From positions 57,255 to 121,254 of the forward strand of contig JAJFGJ010000029.1 in the NCBI GenBank assembly GCA_021776175.1: a DNA stretch of 64,000 nucleotides. Reading direction: 5' to 3'. Origin of the DNA: Kiloniellaceae bacterium. Lineage in GTDB: Bacteria; Pseudomonadota; Alphaproteobacteria; Kiloniellales; J153. Every line of letters begins with the position of its first letter. The stretch's first letter is position 1. The notes under the pieces were generated by a model. The model worked only from the letters and a program-made list of their open reading frames with translations, had not been told where the DNA came from and did not search any database. A program made the translations under genes and the position numbers. This document shows, one piece after another, positions 29,590 to 38,969 of the stretch.

Positions 29590-29805
29590 CGCTGTCTCCT
29601 ATCGATAGATGTGGCGTCGCGCCCATGCGCGGCGCATCAGACTGTGTCCCGGAATAGCGTCGGTCTGGACACCCGAGGGTGGAACGCGGCGGTGGCCCGA
29701 AGCAGTATGACGGACAGTAAATGGAGCGTTTCCGGCGCCATTGCAAGGTTGTAGGCGTGCCAGACCATGATAACTTGAACTCCGCACCAGCTATCCGGCC
29801 CAATT

Positions 29806-30930
29806 ATGGACATTGCAGTAAGTATTTCCCTGATCCTGGCGGCCCTGGCGGCAGGCGCCTTCTTGGCTTTCCTATTCCAGCGCGGCCGCCGGGGGGACAG
29901 CGGCGATATGGCTGCCCTGACCGGCCGCCTGGCCCAAATGGCGGAAAGCCAGGCCGCGAGCCAAGCCCAGCTGGCCGAGCGCCTGCACGCCCAGGAACGC
30001 GCCGTCGCCAAGGCCGTCGAGGATCGCCTGGGCGATTTCTCCAAGCGCGTCGGCGATCGCTTAAAGGAATCCTCGACCCAGAGCCAGACCGCCCTGAGCG
30101 ATCTGCGCGAACGCCTGGCGGTCATAGACAAGGCCCAGCGCAACATCAGGGAACTCTCCGACCAGGTGGTCGGCTTGCAGGATATCCTGGGCAACAAGCA
30201 GGCGCGGGGCGCTTTCGGGGAGATTCAACTGCGCGATATCGTGGAAATGACCCTGCCGCCCTCCGCCTATGCCTTCCAGGCACCTCTGGGGGAGAACAAG
30301 AGGGTCGATTGTCTGCTGCATCTACCCAACCCGCCCGGTTCCATCGCCATAGATTCCAAATTCCCCCTGGAAAGCTATCACGCCCTGCGCGAAGCCAAGG
30401 ACGAGGCCGCGACAACCCTGGCCCGGCGCGGATTTACCCTATCGGTGCGCAAACACGTTCAGGACATCGCGGCCAAATACATCGTCCCGGGGGAGACTGC
30501 CGAGTCGGCACTCATGTTCCTGCCCAGCGAGGCGGTCTACGCGGAATTGCACGCCAACTTCCGCGATGTGGTCGAGGAAAGCTACCGGGCGCGGGTGTGG
30601 ATCGTCTCGCCGACCACCCTCATGGCGACCCTGAACACCGTGCGCGCGATCCTGAAGGACGTGCGCATGCGCGAGCAGGCCGGCGTGATCCAGACCGAGG
30701 TGCAAACCCTGCTTGGCGATGTCGCGCGCCTGGACGACCGGGTCGGCAAGCTGCAGCGCCACTTCGACCAGGCAACCGACGACGTGCGCCAGATCCGCAT
30801 CTCCACCGACAAGGTGACCAAGCGCGGCGAGCGCATCACGGACCTACAACTCGAGGACGCGGACGGCGAGGCCGCGGTCGAGGCGGAGGATCTGGCCCCA
30901 CCTCTAATTGCCCGGATTGGCGACGATTAA
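29806..30930 (+). CDS. rmuC: DNA recombination protein RmuC
   Basis: This 374-residue protein has an N-terminal membrane anchor (4-24), a coiled-coil region (about 38-125) and a C-terminal PD-(D/E)xK-like nuclease-fold domain. That domain includes GAFGEIQLRDIVEMTLP, VDCLLHLPNPPGSIAIDSKF and the conserved SPTTLMATLNTVRAI. RmuC is linked to limiting sequence inversions at short inverted repeats, which is of interest given the many small palindromes in this window. Confidence 0.93.
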   Translation: MDIAVSISLILAALAAGAFLAFLFQRGRRGDSGDMAALTGRLAQMAESQAASQAQLAERLHAQERAVAKAVEDRLGDFSKRVGDRLKESSTQSQTALSDLRERLAVIDKAQRNIRELSDQVVGLQDILGNKQARGAFGEIQLRDIVEMTLPPSAYAFQAPLGENKRVDCLLHLPNPPGSIAIDSKFPLESYHALREAKDEAATTLARRGFTLSVRKHVQDIAAKYIVPGETAESALMFLPSEAVYAELHANFRDVVEESYRARVWIVSPTTLMATLNTVRAILKDVRMREQAGVIQTEVQTLLGDVARLDDRVGKLQRHFDQATDDVRQIRISTDKVTKRGERITDLQLEDADGEAAVEAEDLAPPLIARIGDD

Positions 30931-31294
30931 TCGATAGTTAGTTAATATGATGATTATGGTGTAAAACCATACTGTTACGATATATTTTCTACGTGAAAAT
31001 CGCTAATTTCATCCTCACTGGCCCACTTACTCACGACCATGTCGTCACCCTTGGGCTTGACCCGAGGGTCCATGGGCGAGCGAGACTCGCGAGATTGTCG
31101 CGCCCGTGGCATCAAAGCCCCCTCACCCTCCCGCTTCGCGGGTCCCTCCCTCTCCCGGCGGGAGAGGGGGCTCGCGCCTGTTTAATTTAAACCCGACACC
31201 CGTGGGTCAGGCCCGGCAATGACCCGGGCGAGAGGGGCCGCAGGTAGGATTTCCGGGCCCGTCCTATCAATTATACGATTATCGGTTAATCGGC
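30931..31294. other. Gene-free gap with family B repeat
   Basis: This 364-base gap lies between rmuC and the DUF4139 remnant. The first 100 bases are AT-rich; the middle holds the family B repeat. No gene is seen. Confidence 0.6.
31117..31168. repeat. Hairpin repeat block (family B, second copy)
   Basis: AGCCCCCTCACCCTCCCGCT begins near 31116, then TCGCGGG, and the perfect hairpin CCCTCTCCCGGCGGGAGAGG(G) ends at 31168. Both pieces match the block at 25850-25990, here with the two parts directly adjoining. Confidence 0.7.
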
Positions 31295-31728
31295 TTATCG
31301 GCTGACCCGGACGCGGTATTGCAGCTTGGCCTCGCCCCTGGCCGGAACCTGAAGAGTCCAGGCAATCCGGTTCGCGGTCTCAACCTCGGAGCGGCGCTCT
31401 CGCGCAGCATTTTCCACCCCGCCGGCATGGTTCCGGTCACGCGCACCTCGACGGCCTCGTCCTTGGCGTTGCGCAGCACGATCTCCTGGGCGGTCTCGTA
31501 GGACCGCTGCGACAGGGTTTCATAGGAGGTGCGCCGGGATTCGCCGGTCACGTCGAAGGCGCGGCCCAGGGTCAGCTCCAGGGTTTCACCCTCTGGCGTG
31601 TGCGGAATCCGGTCCTCGCCGGCGAAGATCGGGCCGCCCGCCGCCGCCTCGTACACCCGCAGCGTGCCGCCGGGCAGCGGCCGTCCCAGGCGCGTCCAGG
31701 TGTTTTCCATCCCCGGCTCCTCCTCCAA
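31295..31728 (-). pseudogene. DUF4139 protein remnant (truncated and frameshifted)
   Basis: The minus strand encodes a fragment beginning near MENTWTRLGRPLPGGTLRVY, followed by FAGEDRIPHTPEGETLELTL and AFDVTGESRRTSYETLS. This is the C-terminal part of DUF4139 proteins; the large N-terminal part is absent. After WKMLRES (near 31400) the original frame becomes Arg/Pro-rich junk, while a frame offset by one base continues the family pattern (SEVETANRIAWTLQVPARGE, then AKLQYRVRVSR) to a stop at 31295. The gene has therefore lost its 5' end and carries an indel, and is probably dead. It sits downstream of recR. Confidence 0.7.
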
Positions 31729-31797
31729 ATTTCAAGGCAGCTTGTCCGGCGATCGTGTCCGGATCGCGGCGGGTTTCCGGCAACTTTAGGATCGCGG

Positions 31798-32409
31798 TTA
31801 CTCGGCCGGGCGCCGGGCCTTCAGGGCGGCGCTGAGTGTGCCGTCGTCCAAGTAGTCGAGCTCGCCGCCCACGGGCACACCCTGGGCCAAGCGCGAGACC
31901 GCGACACCGGCACCCCCCAAGCGGTCGGCGATATAGTGGGCCGTGGTTTGGCCATCGACGGTGGTGCTCAGGGCCAGGATCACTTCCGCGACCGGTGCTC
32001 CGGCCTCGCGCCCGGCCTCGACCCGGCCGATGAGCGCGCCGATATTCAACTGCTCCGGCCCCCGGCCATCGAGGGCCGAAAGGGTGCCACCCAGGACATG
32101 ATACAAGCCCTTAAAGGCACCGCTGCGCTCGATCGCCCAGAGGTCGGCGACCTCCTCGACCACGCAGATAAGGGCGGCCTCGCGGCCCGGAATGCGGCAA
32201 ATACCGCAAGGATCACTCGTATCCAGGTTACCGCAGGTGGCGCAGGTTTCGATGTTTTCCGCCGCCTGACGCAGGGCGCCGGCAAGGGGCAGCATCAAGG
32301 TCTCCGGCCGCTTGATCATCTGCAAGGCCGCCCGGCGCGCGGAACGCGGCCCCAGGCCGGGCAAGCGGGCGAGCAAGAGTATCAAACGGTCGATATCGTT
32401 GACGGACAT
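31798..32409 (-). CDS. recR: Recombination protein RecR
   Basis: This 203-residue protein has an N-terminal helix-hairpin-helix ([17 protein letters not shown]), a four-Cys zinc finger ([16 protein letters not shown]) and a Toprim domain ([14 protein letters not shown], then [17 protein letters not shown]). RecR works with RecO/RecF to load RecA at gaps. It is the third gene of dnaX-ybaB-recR, but is separated from ybaB by a 261-bp TIR element, so its transcription or coupling may be altered. Confidence 0.97.
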   Translation of the reverse strand: MSVNDIDRLILLLARLPGLGPRSARRAALQMIKRPETLMLPLAGALRQAAENIETCATCGNLDTSDPCGICRIPGREAALICVVEEVADLWAIERSGAFKGLYHVLGGTLSALDGRGPEQLNIGALIGRVEAGREAGAPVAEVILALSTTVDGQTTAHYIADRLGGAGVAVSRLAQGVPVGGELDYLDDGTLSAALKARRPAE

Positions 32410-32433
32410 GGCTGGAACGCGGCCGTTGGCTTA

Positions 32434-32694
32434 TACCAAGGATCGCTGATAATGACCCCTAGAGATCGTGATGGCGGTCCGTCGGGCAGGAGGGAAGACG
32501 CAGGCGATGCGGGGCATCGTCAAGGCTTTCCGACGCCCACCGACGGGCCGCCATCGCGACCGAGACGGCGGCTTTACAAGGCGTTCGGACGGCGTCGCGC
32601 ACGTCTCGCGATGCCCCGCATCGCCGCGCCGCACGCTCCTGGCCGAAAACCTTGGTAAGCCGTCTCTAGGGGTCATTATCAGCGATCCTTGGTA
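32434..32694. mobile_element. MITE-like element with 32-bp perfect terminal inverted repeats
   Basis: The ends are perfect inverted repeats over 32 bases: the left end starts TACCAAGGATCGCTGATAAT and the right end is its reverse complement, ending at 32694. Both flanks read TTA (32431-32433 and 32695-32697), fitting a 3-bp TNA-type target duplication as made by some IS5-family transposases. The interior has no transposase frame but holds further imperfect palindromes (GATGCGGGGCATCGT with GCGATGCCCCGCATCGC). The right TTA is the complement of the ybaB stop codon TAA, so the insertion kept YbaB intact. Confidence 0.75.
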
Positions 32695-33018
32695 TTAAAA
32701 GGGTAGCTTCATTCCGGCGGGCAGTTCGATCCCGCCGGTCACCTCGCGCATGCGCTCGGCCGCCTCGGCCTCGGCCTTAGCCTTGGCGTCGTTGGCGGCG
32801 GCGACGATCAAATCCTCGAGGACCTCGACATCCTTGGGATCGGCCAGGGCCGGATCGATCTTGATCCCCTTCATGACGCCCTTGCCGTTCATGGTAACCT
32901 CGATCATGCCGCCGCCCGAGGCGCCCTTGACCTCGGCCTCCGCCAGTTGCTCCTGCAGTTCCGCCATCTTGGCCTGCATCTGCTGGGCTTGCTTCATCAT
33001 TTGCCCAAGATTCTTCAT
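32695..33018 (-). CDS. ybaB: YbaB/EbfC nucleoid-associated protein
   Basis: This 107-residue protein has an N-terminal helix ([20 protein letters not shown]), a central beta part ([20 protein letters not shown]) and a C-terminal helix. It binds DNA as a dimer. Its ATG at 33018 overlaps the dnaX stop (ATGA), so the long upstream extension of the frame is rejected. Its stop codon TAA is the target duplication of the adjacent TIR element. Confidence 0.95.
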   Translation of the reverse strand: MKNLGQMMKQAQQMQAKMAELQEQLAEAEVKGASGGGMIEVTMNGKGVMKGIKIDPALADPKDVEVLEDLIVAAANDAKAKAEAEAAERMREVTGGIELPAGMKLPF

Positions 33019-34832
33019 TCGCTTCGCTCTCCTTGATCGAAATCGGGGGGGGCGCCGTCCGGTCCGTCCGCTACCGCTGGGGGTGCGGACGGGGGCCTGT
33101 CGCACAGGCGGGCGCCGGGGAAAGTCTCCATGACCGCATGGACAAGCGGATCGCGCAGCAATGCTTCGCGGTCTTGCTCGGCGGCTTCGCGGGCTTGATC
33201 GCGCAGGGTCGCCTCGCCTTGCGCCTGACTGATGGTCACCACCCAGCGCTCGCCGGTCGCCTCTTGCAAAACGCGGCTCAAATCGCCGGCGAAATTGCGC
33301 GGCGCGCGGGCGCTTGGGTTAACCTCGATCCGGCCGCGCTCGAAACGGACCAGATGGACGTCGCCCGCCAAGTGGTTGGCGAGGATGGTCTCGCGCCGCG
33401 CGCGCAACAACGCCAAGACCTGCGCCAAGTCGCCCGGCGCGGACGCGGGCCGCGATTCGGAGGCCGGCTGTTCGATGCTAGGCGCCGCTGCTTGGTTAGG
33501 CGCCGTGACCCGCGCCACCAGCGCGGCGCGCGGCGCACCCTTGCCTGGGGCACCGTCACCGCTAGGCCCCGGTCCCGGTCCTTGCCCAACCGCCTTGGCG
33601 CCAGCCTCGCTTCCAGCTTCTCCGGGAGCCGGAGGCGGGGACTCGCCGCCGGCTTGGCCGCCATGGCTCAGCCGCGCGACCAGGTCCGCCGGGTTCGGCA
33701 GTTCGCTGGCATAGGCAAGGCGGATCAGCACCATTTCCGCGGCGCGCAGGGGCGAGGGCGCGGCCCGCACCTCGTCCAGGCCCTTCAGCAGGATCTGCCA
33801 GGTCCGGGTCAGCGCCGCCAGGGCCAAGACCTCGGCCTGGGCCTTGCCGCGCACCCGCTCGGCCTCCGGAACCTCGTCGGACTCCAGGGTCGCCGGCGCC
33901 AGCTTGCCCTTGGTCACCAGATGGGTCAGCTCCAATAGGTCCTGAAGCACGACCGCCGGATCGGCGCCCGCGCTGTGCAAATCGCCCAGGATAGCGAGCG
34001 CTTCGGGCGCCCGGCCGCGCATGACCGCCTCGAATAAATCCAGAACCTGAATACGGTCGGCGAGGCCCAGCATTTCGCGCACCTGAGCCTGCGTGACCCC
34101 GCCATCGCCCAAGGCAATGGCTTGATCCAAAAGCGACAGGCCGTCGCGCACCGAACCGTCGGCGGCGCGCGCGATCGCGGCCAGAGCCTTGTCCTCGGCC
34201 TCGACCCCCTCGGCCTCGGCGACGCGCGCGAAATGGCTTTTCAACACGCCCTGCTCGACCCGGCGCAAATCGAAACGCTGACAACGCGACAGCACGGTAA
34301 CCGGCACCTTGCGGATTTCCGTGGTCGCGAAAATGAAGACGACGTGCTCCGGCGGCTCCTCCAAGGTCTTGAGCAGGCCGTTGAAGGCCTGTTTCGAGAG
34401 CATGTGGACCTCGTCCACGATGTAGACCTTCTTGCGCGCCTGAACCGGGCGGTAACGCACGCTTTCGATCAGTTCGCGGATGTCGTCGATGCCGGTGCGG
34501 CTGGCGGCGTCCATCTCGATCACATCGACATGGCGGTCGCCCGCTATGGCGACGCAGTTGGCGCAAATGCCGCACGGTGTCGCGGTCGCCGCGCCGGTTC
34601 CGTCGGCGCCGATGCAGTTCAGCGACCGGGCGATGATGCGCGCGGTGGTCGTCTTGCCGACCCCGCGCACGCCGGTCAGGATATAGGCCTGCGCCAGGCG
34701 GCCGCTTTCAATGGCATTGGTCAGGGTGCGGACGAGGGCGTCCTGTCCGATCAAGTCCCCAAAACTGGCCGGGCGGTATTTACGCGCCAGCACGCGGTAG
34801 GGGCCCTGGGCGCCGTCAGGCTGGTCGGTCAT
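33015..34832 (-). CDS. dnaX: DNA polymerase III subunits gamma/tau
   Basis: This 605-residue clamp-loader ATPase has Walker [10 protein letters not shown] (Lys60), a four-Cys zinc site (Cys73, Cys87, Cys90, Cys93 within CGICANC), Walker [11 protein letters not shown], sensor 1 FATTEI, and a C-terminal tau-type region after a Gly/Pro/Ala-rich linker (about 390-470). I see no evidence for a gamma-producing frameshift site. The SRP RNA gene lies just upstream, as is usual in many bacteria. Confidence 0.97.
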   Translation of the reverse strand: MTDQPDGAQGPYRVLARKYRPASFGDLIGQDALVRTLTNAIESGRLAQAYILTGVRGVGKTTTARIIARSLNCIGADGTGAATATPCGICANCVAIAGDRHVDVIEMDAASRTGIDDIRELIESVRYRPVQARKKVYIVDEVHMLSKQAFNGLLKTLEEPPEHVVFIFATTEIRKVPVTVLSRCQRFDLRRVEQGVLKSHFARVAEAEGVEAEDKALAAIARAADGSVRDGLSLLDQAIALGDGGVTQAQVREMLGLADRIQVLDLFEAVMRGRAPEALAILGDLHSAGADPAVVLQDLLELTHLVTKGKLAPATLESDEVPEAERVRGKAQAEVLALAALTRTWQILLKGLDEVRAAPSPLRAAEMVLIRLAYASELPNPADLVARLSHGGQAGGESPPPAPGEAGSEAGAKAVGQGPGPGPSGDGAPGKGAPRAALVARVTAPNQAAAPSIEQPASESRPASAPGDLAQVLALLRARRETILANHLAGDVHLVRFERGRIEVNPSARAPRNFAGDLSRVLQEATGERWVVTISQAQGEATLRDQAREAAEQDREALLRDPLVHAVMETFPGARLCDRPPSAPPAVADGPDGAPPDFDQGERSE

Positions 34833-34887
34833 TCACGATCCTCGGCGACGGGCGCCGCCCCTGGCGGCCAATAGCCCGGTGTCGGGT

Positions 34888-34983
34888 GGAGGGTTGGACC
34901 GGCGACCCGGAACAATCTCGTTACGGCTGCTTCCTTCCGGACCTGACCGGATTGGCGAGCGATCCGTCCGCGGCCAACCCTCC
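34888..34983 (-). ncRNA. ffs: Signal recognition particle RNA (small bacterial type)
   Basis: On the minus strand this 96-base segment begins GGAGGGTTGG and ends CCAACCCTCC, so the ends pair. The apical domain carries the hallmark GGTCAGGTCCGGAAGGAAGC followed by AGCCGTAACGAG: the symmetric and asymmetric loops bound by Ffh and the GGAA tetraloop. It lies just upstream of dnaX on the same strand. The exact ends are estimated from the pairing. Confidence 0.93.
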
Positions 34984-35243
34984 AAGGCGACTATATCAGC
35001 TATCCGACTTGCCGGGGCAAGGGGTCCGCTGCATTTTTGCTTCACGGCCGGCGGCGGCGGGAGCCCGAAAACCCGCCCGAAAGCCGGCGATGTAAAAATT
35101 TCGCAGTGACATCGGGGGCTTATAAACTTAACGTATGCGCCTAGCGCTTTCGCGTGGGCCCGCAACGGCGGCGCGGAACCGCTGGGCAAGGCGAAAAAAG
35201 AAACGTGCTTGAGCACGTGAAGGCGCCGCAGGAGAGGGATGTT

Positions 35244-36440
35244 TTGAGGGCTTGGAAGTTTTCGGCTTGTGCCGGGGCGGCCGTCGCGGCGGCGTGCGCG
35301 GTAACGGGCGCCGCGATGGCACAGGAAACGCAGGCATCGCGGACCCCGGTCACGGTCTTCGATTCCGGGCTCGAACCCTATACGGCTTATGGCCGCGCCC
35401 AAGCAGGCGGGTCGGTTATCGTCTTCAGCCGCGCGCATCTTTCGCCCTTTGGAAATGTCCCCGAGCCAACCACCCCGCTCGCGCCCCCGGCGGCAATCGC
35501 GCCCGATCTCGGCCCGCCGGTCGAGACCGCGGCCGGCGCCACGCCGGCCACCATGCAACAGCCAAGGCAAGTCCGATCCCCGGCTCCGGCCCCGCCGGCC
35601 TCGACCCCGGCCATAACCCGGGAGAGCGCGCAAGCCCAAGATTCGGGCGCCCCGGCCGGGAAGCGGTACGTCGACGGCATCTACGCGATCAACAAGGATT
35701 ATCTGCTCAGCTATCCGCAAAACCTCTATCGAATCTTAAGCGCCCCCAGGCGCTTCGACCGCTCCGATTGGATCACTACGGCGTTGGTCATAGGCGCGGG
35801 AAGCGCCCTGTTCATACTCGACGAACCCTTGAGGGATTTCTGGCAAAACGACGTGAAGAGCGGGACCACGGGCGATATTTCCGATGGGCTGCGAAAATTC
35901 GGCGATAGCCAAAACATCTTATTTGGCTCGCTCGCCGCCTACGCCCTGGCCGAGACCCTGGATACGGCCGGCATGGTCGATGCGCGGCGGGAAAAATCGG
36001 CGGCTCTGCTGACACTGCAAAGCTTTCTTCTGACCCAGGGCATCATCACCGGGACCAAGTACATTTCCGGACGCAACCGGCCCCAGGATACCGACGACTC
36101 CTTCGACTTCGAGGGCCCGAGCAAGGGCGATTCCAACGCCTCCTTCCCCTCGGGCCACGCGGGCAGTGCCTTCGCCGTGGCCTCGGTCCTGGCCGAGACT
36201 TATGGCCCCGATAACCCCTGGGTGCCGTGGGCCGCCTATAGCTTGGCGACCGGGACCGCGCTATCGCGGATCGACGACGACAAGCACTGGTTCTCGGACG
36301 TATTTTTCGGCAGCGCGGTCGGCTACTTCGTGGGCACGACTCTCACCCGCTACAGCCCCTTCCTAGAGCGCAACAACCTCACTCTCATGCCGTTCAACAG
36401 GGGCGATGCGAGCGGCGTCGGCCTGGCCTATAAATTCTAG
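35244..36440 (+). CDS. Secreted or membrane-attached PAP2-family phosphatase
   Basis: This is about 398 residues from a TTG at 35244 preceded by GGAGAGGG; a longer frame from 35154 is less natural. Residues 5-25 look like a signal peptide (ACAGAAVAAACAVTGAAMAQ). A Pro/Ala-rich linker follows (about 80-130). The PAP2 domain shows all three motifs: KYISGRNRP, SFPSGHAG and SRIDDDKHWFSD. This is the acid phosphatase/lipid phosphatase signature, probably acting in the periplasm. The C-terminal stretch ending GVGLAYKF looks like a beta strand. Confidence 0.85.
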   Translation: MRAWKFSACAGAAVAAACAVTGAAMAQETQASRTPVTVFDSGLEPYTAYGRAQAGGSVIVFSRAHLSPFGNVPEPTTPLAPPAAIAPDLGPPVETAAGATPATMQQPRQVRSPAPAPPASTPAITRESAQAQDSGAPAGKRYVDGIYAINKDYLLSYPQNLYRILSAPRRFDRSDWITTALVIGAGSALFILDEPLRDFWQNDVKSGTTGDISDGLRKFGDSQNILFGSLAAYALAETLDTAGMVDARREKSAALLTLQSFLLTQGIITGTKYISGRNRPQDTDDSFDFEGPSKGDSNASFPSGHAGSAFAVASVLAETYGPDNPWVPWAAYSLATGTALSRIDDDKHWFSDVFFGSAVGYFVGTTLTRYSPFLERNNLTLMPFNRGDASGVGLAYKF

Positions 36441-36495
36441 CTCGCGCAAGCGCGCGGATTGCGCGATCCGGCCCTAGCGTGGCACGTTTCCAGAC

Positions 36496-37425
36496 ATGAA
36501 CACCGAACGGCCCCGGGGCCAGCGTCCCGGTAATTTTTATAGCGGCGTGGATTTGGATCGCGCGGATCACTTGCGCCGCGATGCGGCTTGGCTGCGTGCG
36601 GCCCTGGCCGGCGAAAACACACTTTTCGTTCCGGTTTGGCGCGATCGCAGCCTGATCGAGACCGGGACGGAAGCCCGCGGCCTGTGGCTCGAGCGCGCGG
36701 ATCTCCACGGCCTACCCGGCGGCCCGGACAATGCCGTGTTCCTGGGCCGGCACGGCGGCTCCGCCCTCTTCGCCCTGGACCTATCGGAGTTGGAGGCGCC
36801 CGAGGCCACCCTGGCGCTAAACGGGCGCGGGACGTTCCAGGACCTGCGCGCGGTCGGGCCGATTTTAGCCCGCCAGGACGGCGCCATCCTGGCCTATGCG
36901 CGCGGCCTGCTGCATTGGCATAAGCGCCACCGCTTCTGCGGCCTGTGCGGCAGCGCGACCGATCAAAACCAAGGCGGCCATGTGCGCGCCTGCACCGACA
37001 GCGCCTGCGGCGCCGACCATTTCCCGCGCACCGACCCGGCCGTCATCATGCTGATCCACGATGGCGATGCCTGCGTGCTGGGCCGGCAAAAGGCGTGGCC
37101 CGAGGGGATGCACTCGACCCTCGCCGGTTTCGTCGAACCGGGCGAAAGCCTTGAGGAAGCGGTCGCGCGCGAGGTCCGCGAGGAGGTCGGCATCGAGGTC
37201 TCGAGTGTGACCTATCATTCGTCGCAGCCCTGGCCATTCCCGTCTTCGATCATGCTGGGGTTCCACGCCGAGGCCCGGCAGGGGCCGCTGACCATCGACC
37301 CGCATGAGCTGGGCGCGGCGCGCTGGTTCACACGCCAAGAGTTACGAAATTCACCCGAAGACGAGACGTTACGCCTGCCGCGCCGCGATTCGATCGCGCG
37401 GCGCCTGATCGAGGACTGGCTCTAG
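36496..37425 (+). CDS. nudC: NADH/NAD-RNA pyrophosphatase NudC
   Basis: This 309-residue Nudix hydrolase has a zinc ribbon (Cys148, Cys151, Cys166, Cys171), the Nudix box (GFVEPGESLEEAVAREVREE, 211-230, then VG) and the NudC-specific SQPWPFPSS motif (243-251). It hydrolyses NADH and removes NAD caps from RNA. The N-terminal domain is less conserved, as usual. Confidence 0.93.
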   Translation: MNTERPRGQRPGNFYSGVDLDRADHLRRDAAWLRAALAGENTLFVPVWRDRSLIETGTEARGLWLERADLHGLPGGPDNAVFLGRHGGSALFALDLSELEAPEATLALNGRGTFQDLRAVGPILARQDGAILAYARGLLHWHKRHRFCGLCGSATDQNQGGHVRACTDSACGADHFPRTDPAVIMLIHDGDACVLGRQKAWPEGMHSTLAGFVEPGESLEEAVAREVREEVGIEVSSVTYHSSQPWPFPSSIMLGFHAEARQGPLTIDPHELGAARWFTRQELRNSPEDETLRLPRRDSIARRLIEDWL

Positions 37426-37455
37426 AAAACCGGCCCGCCTCAGACCCGGCCCGCC

Positions 37456-37812
37456 TCAGACAATGGAATGGAATAGTCCGACCGCCGCCAAGGAGAACGC
37501 GGCCAGGCCCAATAAGGGCGCCTCCAGCGCCGGGTGCAGAGAGACCGAGCGCTCGCTCGTCATCAGAACCCCGGTCGCGATCATCACCGCGCCCATCAAG
37601 GACACCTCGGTCGCCCCCATGGTGAAGCCCATGATCGCGAAGGGTATGCCGAGATTCTGTAGAAACACGGGGACCAGCGGCCCCGCCAGAACGCGGCGCG
37701 TCTCGGGCCCTTCAACCACCAGCTTCCAGGCCAGGATCGTGGTCAGACCGACATAGAACAGGGTGCTCAGCGCCACCAGCAACCCGACCAAGCCCGCCGC
37801 GATCCCTGTCAT
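37456..37812 (-). CDS. Small four-helix membrane protein, unknown function
   Basis: This 118-residue protein is very hydrophobic, with segments near 5-28, 45-70, 72-85 and 95-117. A short charged loop (VEGPETRRVLAGP) separates the first two. I recognise no family. It is convergent with nudC; upstream lies an AT-rich 220-base gap before the pheA 3' end. Confidence 0.6.
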   Translation of the reverse strand: MTGIAAGLVGLLVALSTLFYVGLTTILAWKLVVEGPETRRVLAGPLVPVFLQNLGIPFAIMGFTMGATEVSLMGAVMIATGVLMTSERSVSLHPALEAPLLGLAAFSLAAVGLFHSIV

Positions 37813-38032
37813 GTTTCTCGCCCCTGTTTTTGTCTTTACTTCGGGCCTAGACTTGAATTAACCAATTCTATTAAGGGTAAATCAAATAAAAGGCTGTTCC
37901 GATTTGTTCTTACCTGCATTTATAAATATTTTCTCAGAAAAATCTATATTAATTTTCCGGATTCGTCTCTGACGGCCGTCCCGCGTTAACCATGAATCGA
38001 AAGCTTTTGCCCCGGCCGCCGCCAGCGCCGTT

Positions 38033-38917
38033 TCAAGACAGGGGCGCGACGTTACCAAGGCGGAAAGAGCTTGCCTGATAGACGCCGAGAACCTTGACCT
38101 CCCGGGAAAAGAAACTCAGCTCCTCCAGCGCCAGGCGGACCAGGCGTTCGTCGGGATGGCCCTCGATGTCGGCATAGAATTGGGCGATCGTGAAGCTACC
38201 GTTCAGGATGTAGCTTTCCAGCTTGGTGATATTGACGCCGTTGGTGGCGAAACCGCCGAGCGACTTGTAAAGCGCCGCCGGCACGCTGCGCACCCGGAAC
38301 ACGAAGGTCGTCATGACCGGCCCTTGGCCGGGGTCTGGATCGACCGGATCGCGGGACATGACCAGGAACCGGGTCACGTTGTGCGCGGCATCGTGGATGT
38401 CGCCCTTAAGTATCTCGAGACCGTAGATCTCGGCCGCCAGGGCCGAGGCGATGGCCGCCTGGGACACCTTGCCCATGTGGGCGACCTCCGCCGCCGCGCC
38501 GGCGGTGTCGGGATGGATGGCTGGCGTTAGGGCGTGTTCGCGCAGGTAATTCCGGCACTGGGCCAAGGCTTGTCCGTGGCTGTGCACGGTCTTGATCGTC
38601 TCCATGCTGGCGCCCTTGGGCGCGAGCAACTGGTGATCGACTTTCTGGAAGTGCTCGGCGACGATATGCAGGCCGGATTCAGGCAGCAGGTGATGATTGT
38701 CCGCGACCCGCCCGGCGGTCGAGTTCTCGACCGGAATCATGGCCAGGGCCGCGCGCCCTTCATGAACGGCGGCGAAGGCATCCTCGAAGGAAACACAGGA
38801 CAAGGTCGTCATGTCCGGATAGGCGGCCCGGCAGGCCATGTCGGAATAGGCCCCGGGAGAACCTTGAAAGGCTATGACGTTTTCCGGCGCCTCGCTTGGA
38901 TCGGCGGTCTTGGCCAT
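38033..38917 (-). CDS. pheA: Prephenate dehydratase
   Basis: This 294-residue protein converts prephenate to phenylpyruvate in phenylalanine synthesis. The catalytic domain (about 14-195) shows AFQGSPGAYSDMA, ENSTAGRV and the key TRF in HNVTRFLVMS. A C-terminal ACT domain (about 210-285) with NGVNITKLES suggests phenylalanine feedback control. There is no chorismate mutase domain. kdsB lies upstream on the same strand with a 52-base gap. Confidence 0.96.
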   Translation of the reverse strand: MAKTADPSEAPENVIAFQGSPGAYSDMACRAAYPDMTTLSCVSFEDAFAAVHEGRAALAMIPVENSTAGRVADNHHLLPESGLHIVAEHFQKVDHQLLAPKGASMETIKTVHSHGQALAQCRNYLREHALTPAIHPDTAGAAAEVAHMGKVSQAAIASALAAEIYGLEILKGDIHDAAHNVTRFLVMSRDPVDPDPGQGPVMTTFVFRVRSVPAALYKSLGGFATNGVNITKLESYILNGSFTIAQFYADIEGHPDERLVRLALEELSFFSREVKVLGVYQASSFRLGNVAPLS

Positions 38918-38969
38918 GGGGTTAGAAAGCCCTTATCTGCTAATATCAAGGACGGGAAATAGGAATACT

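Noticed and set aside
31600..32658. 352-codon open frame on the plus strand
   Set aside because: It runs opposite recR and through the TIR element; composition is that of a shadow frame and its end has no family match.
33015..34832. Programmed frameshift in dnaX to make gamma
   Set aside because: No A-rich slippery sequence is visible in the expected region of this high-GC gene.
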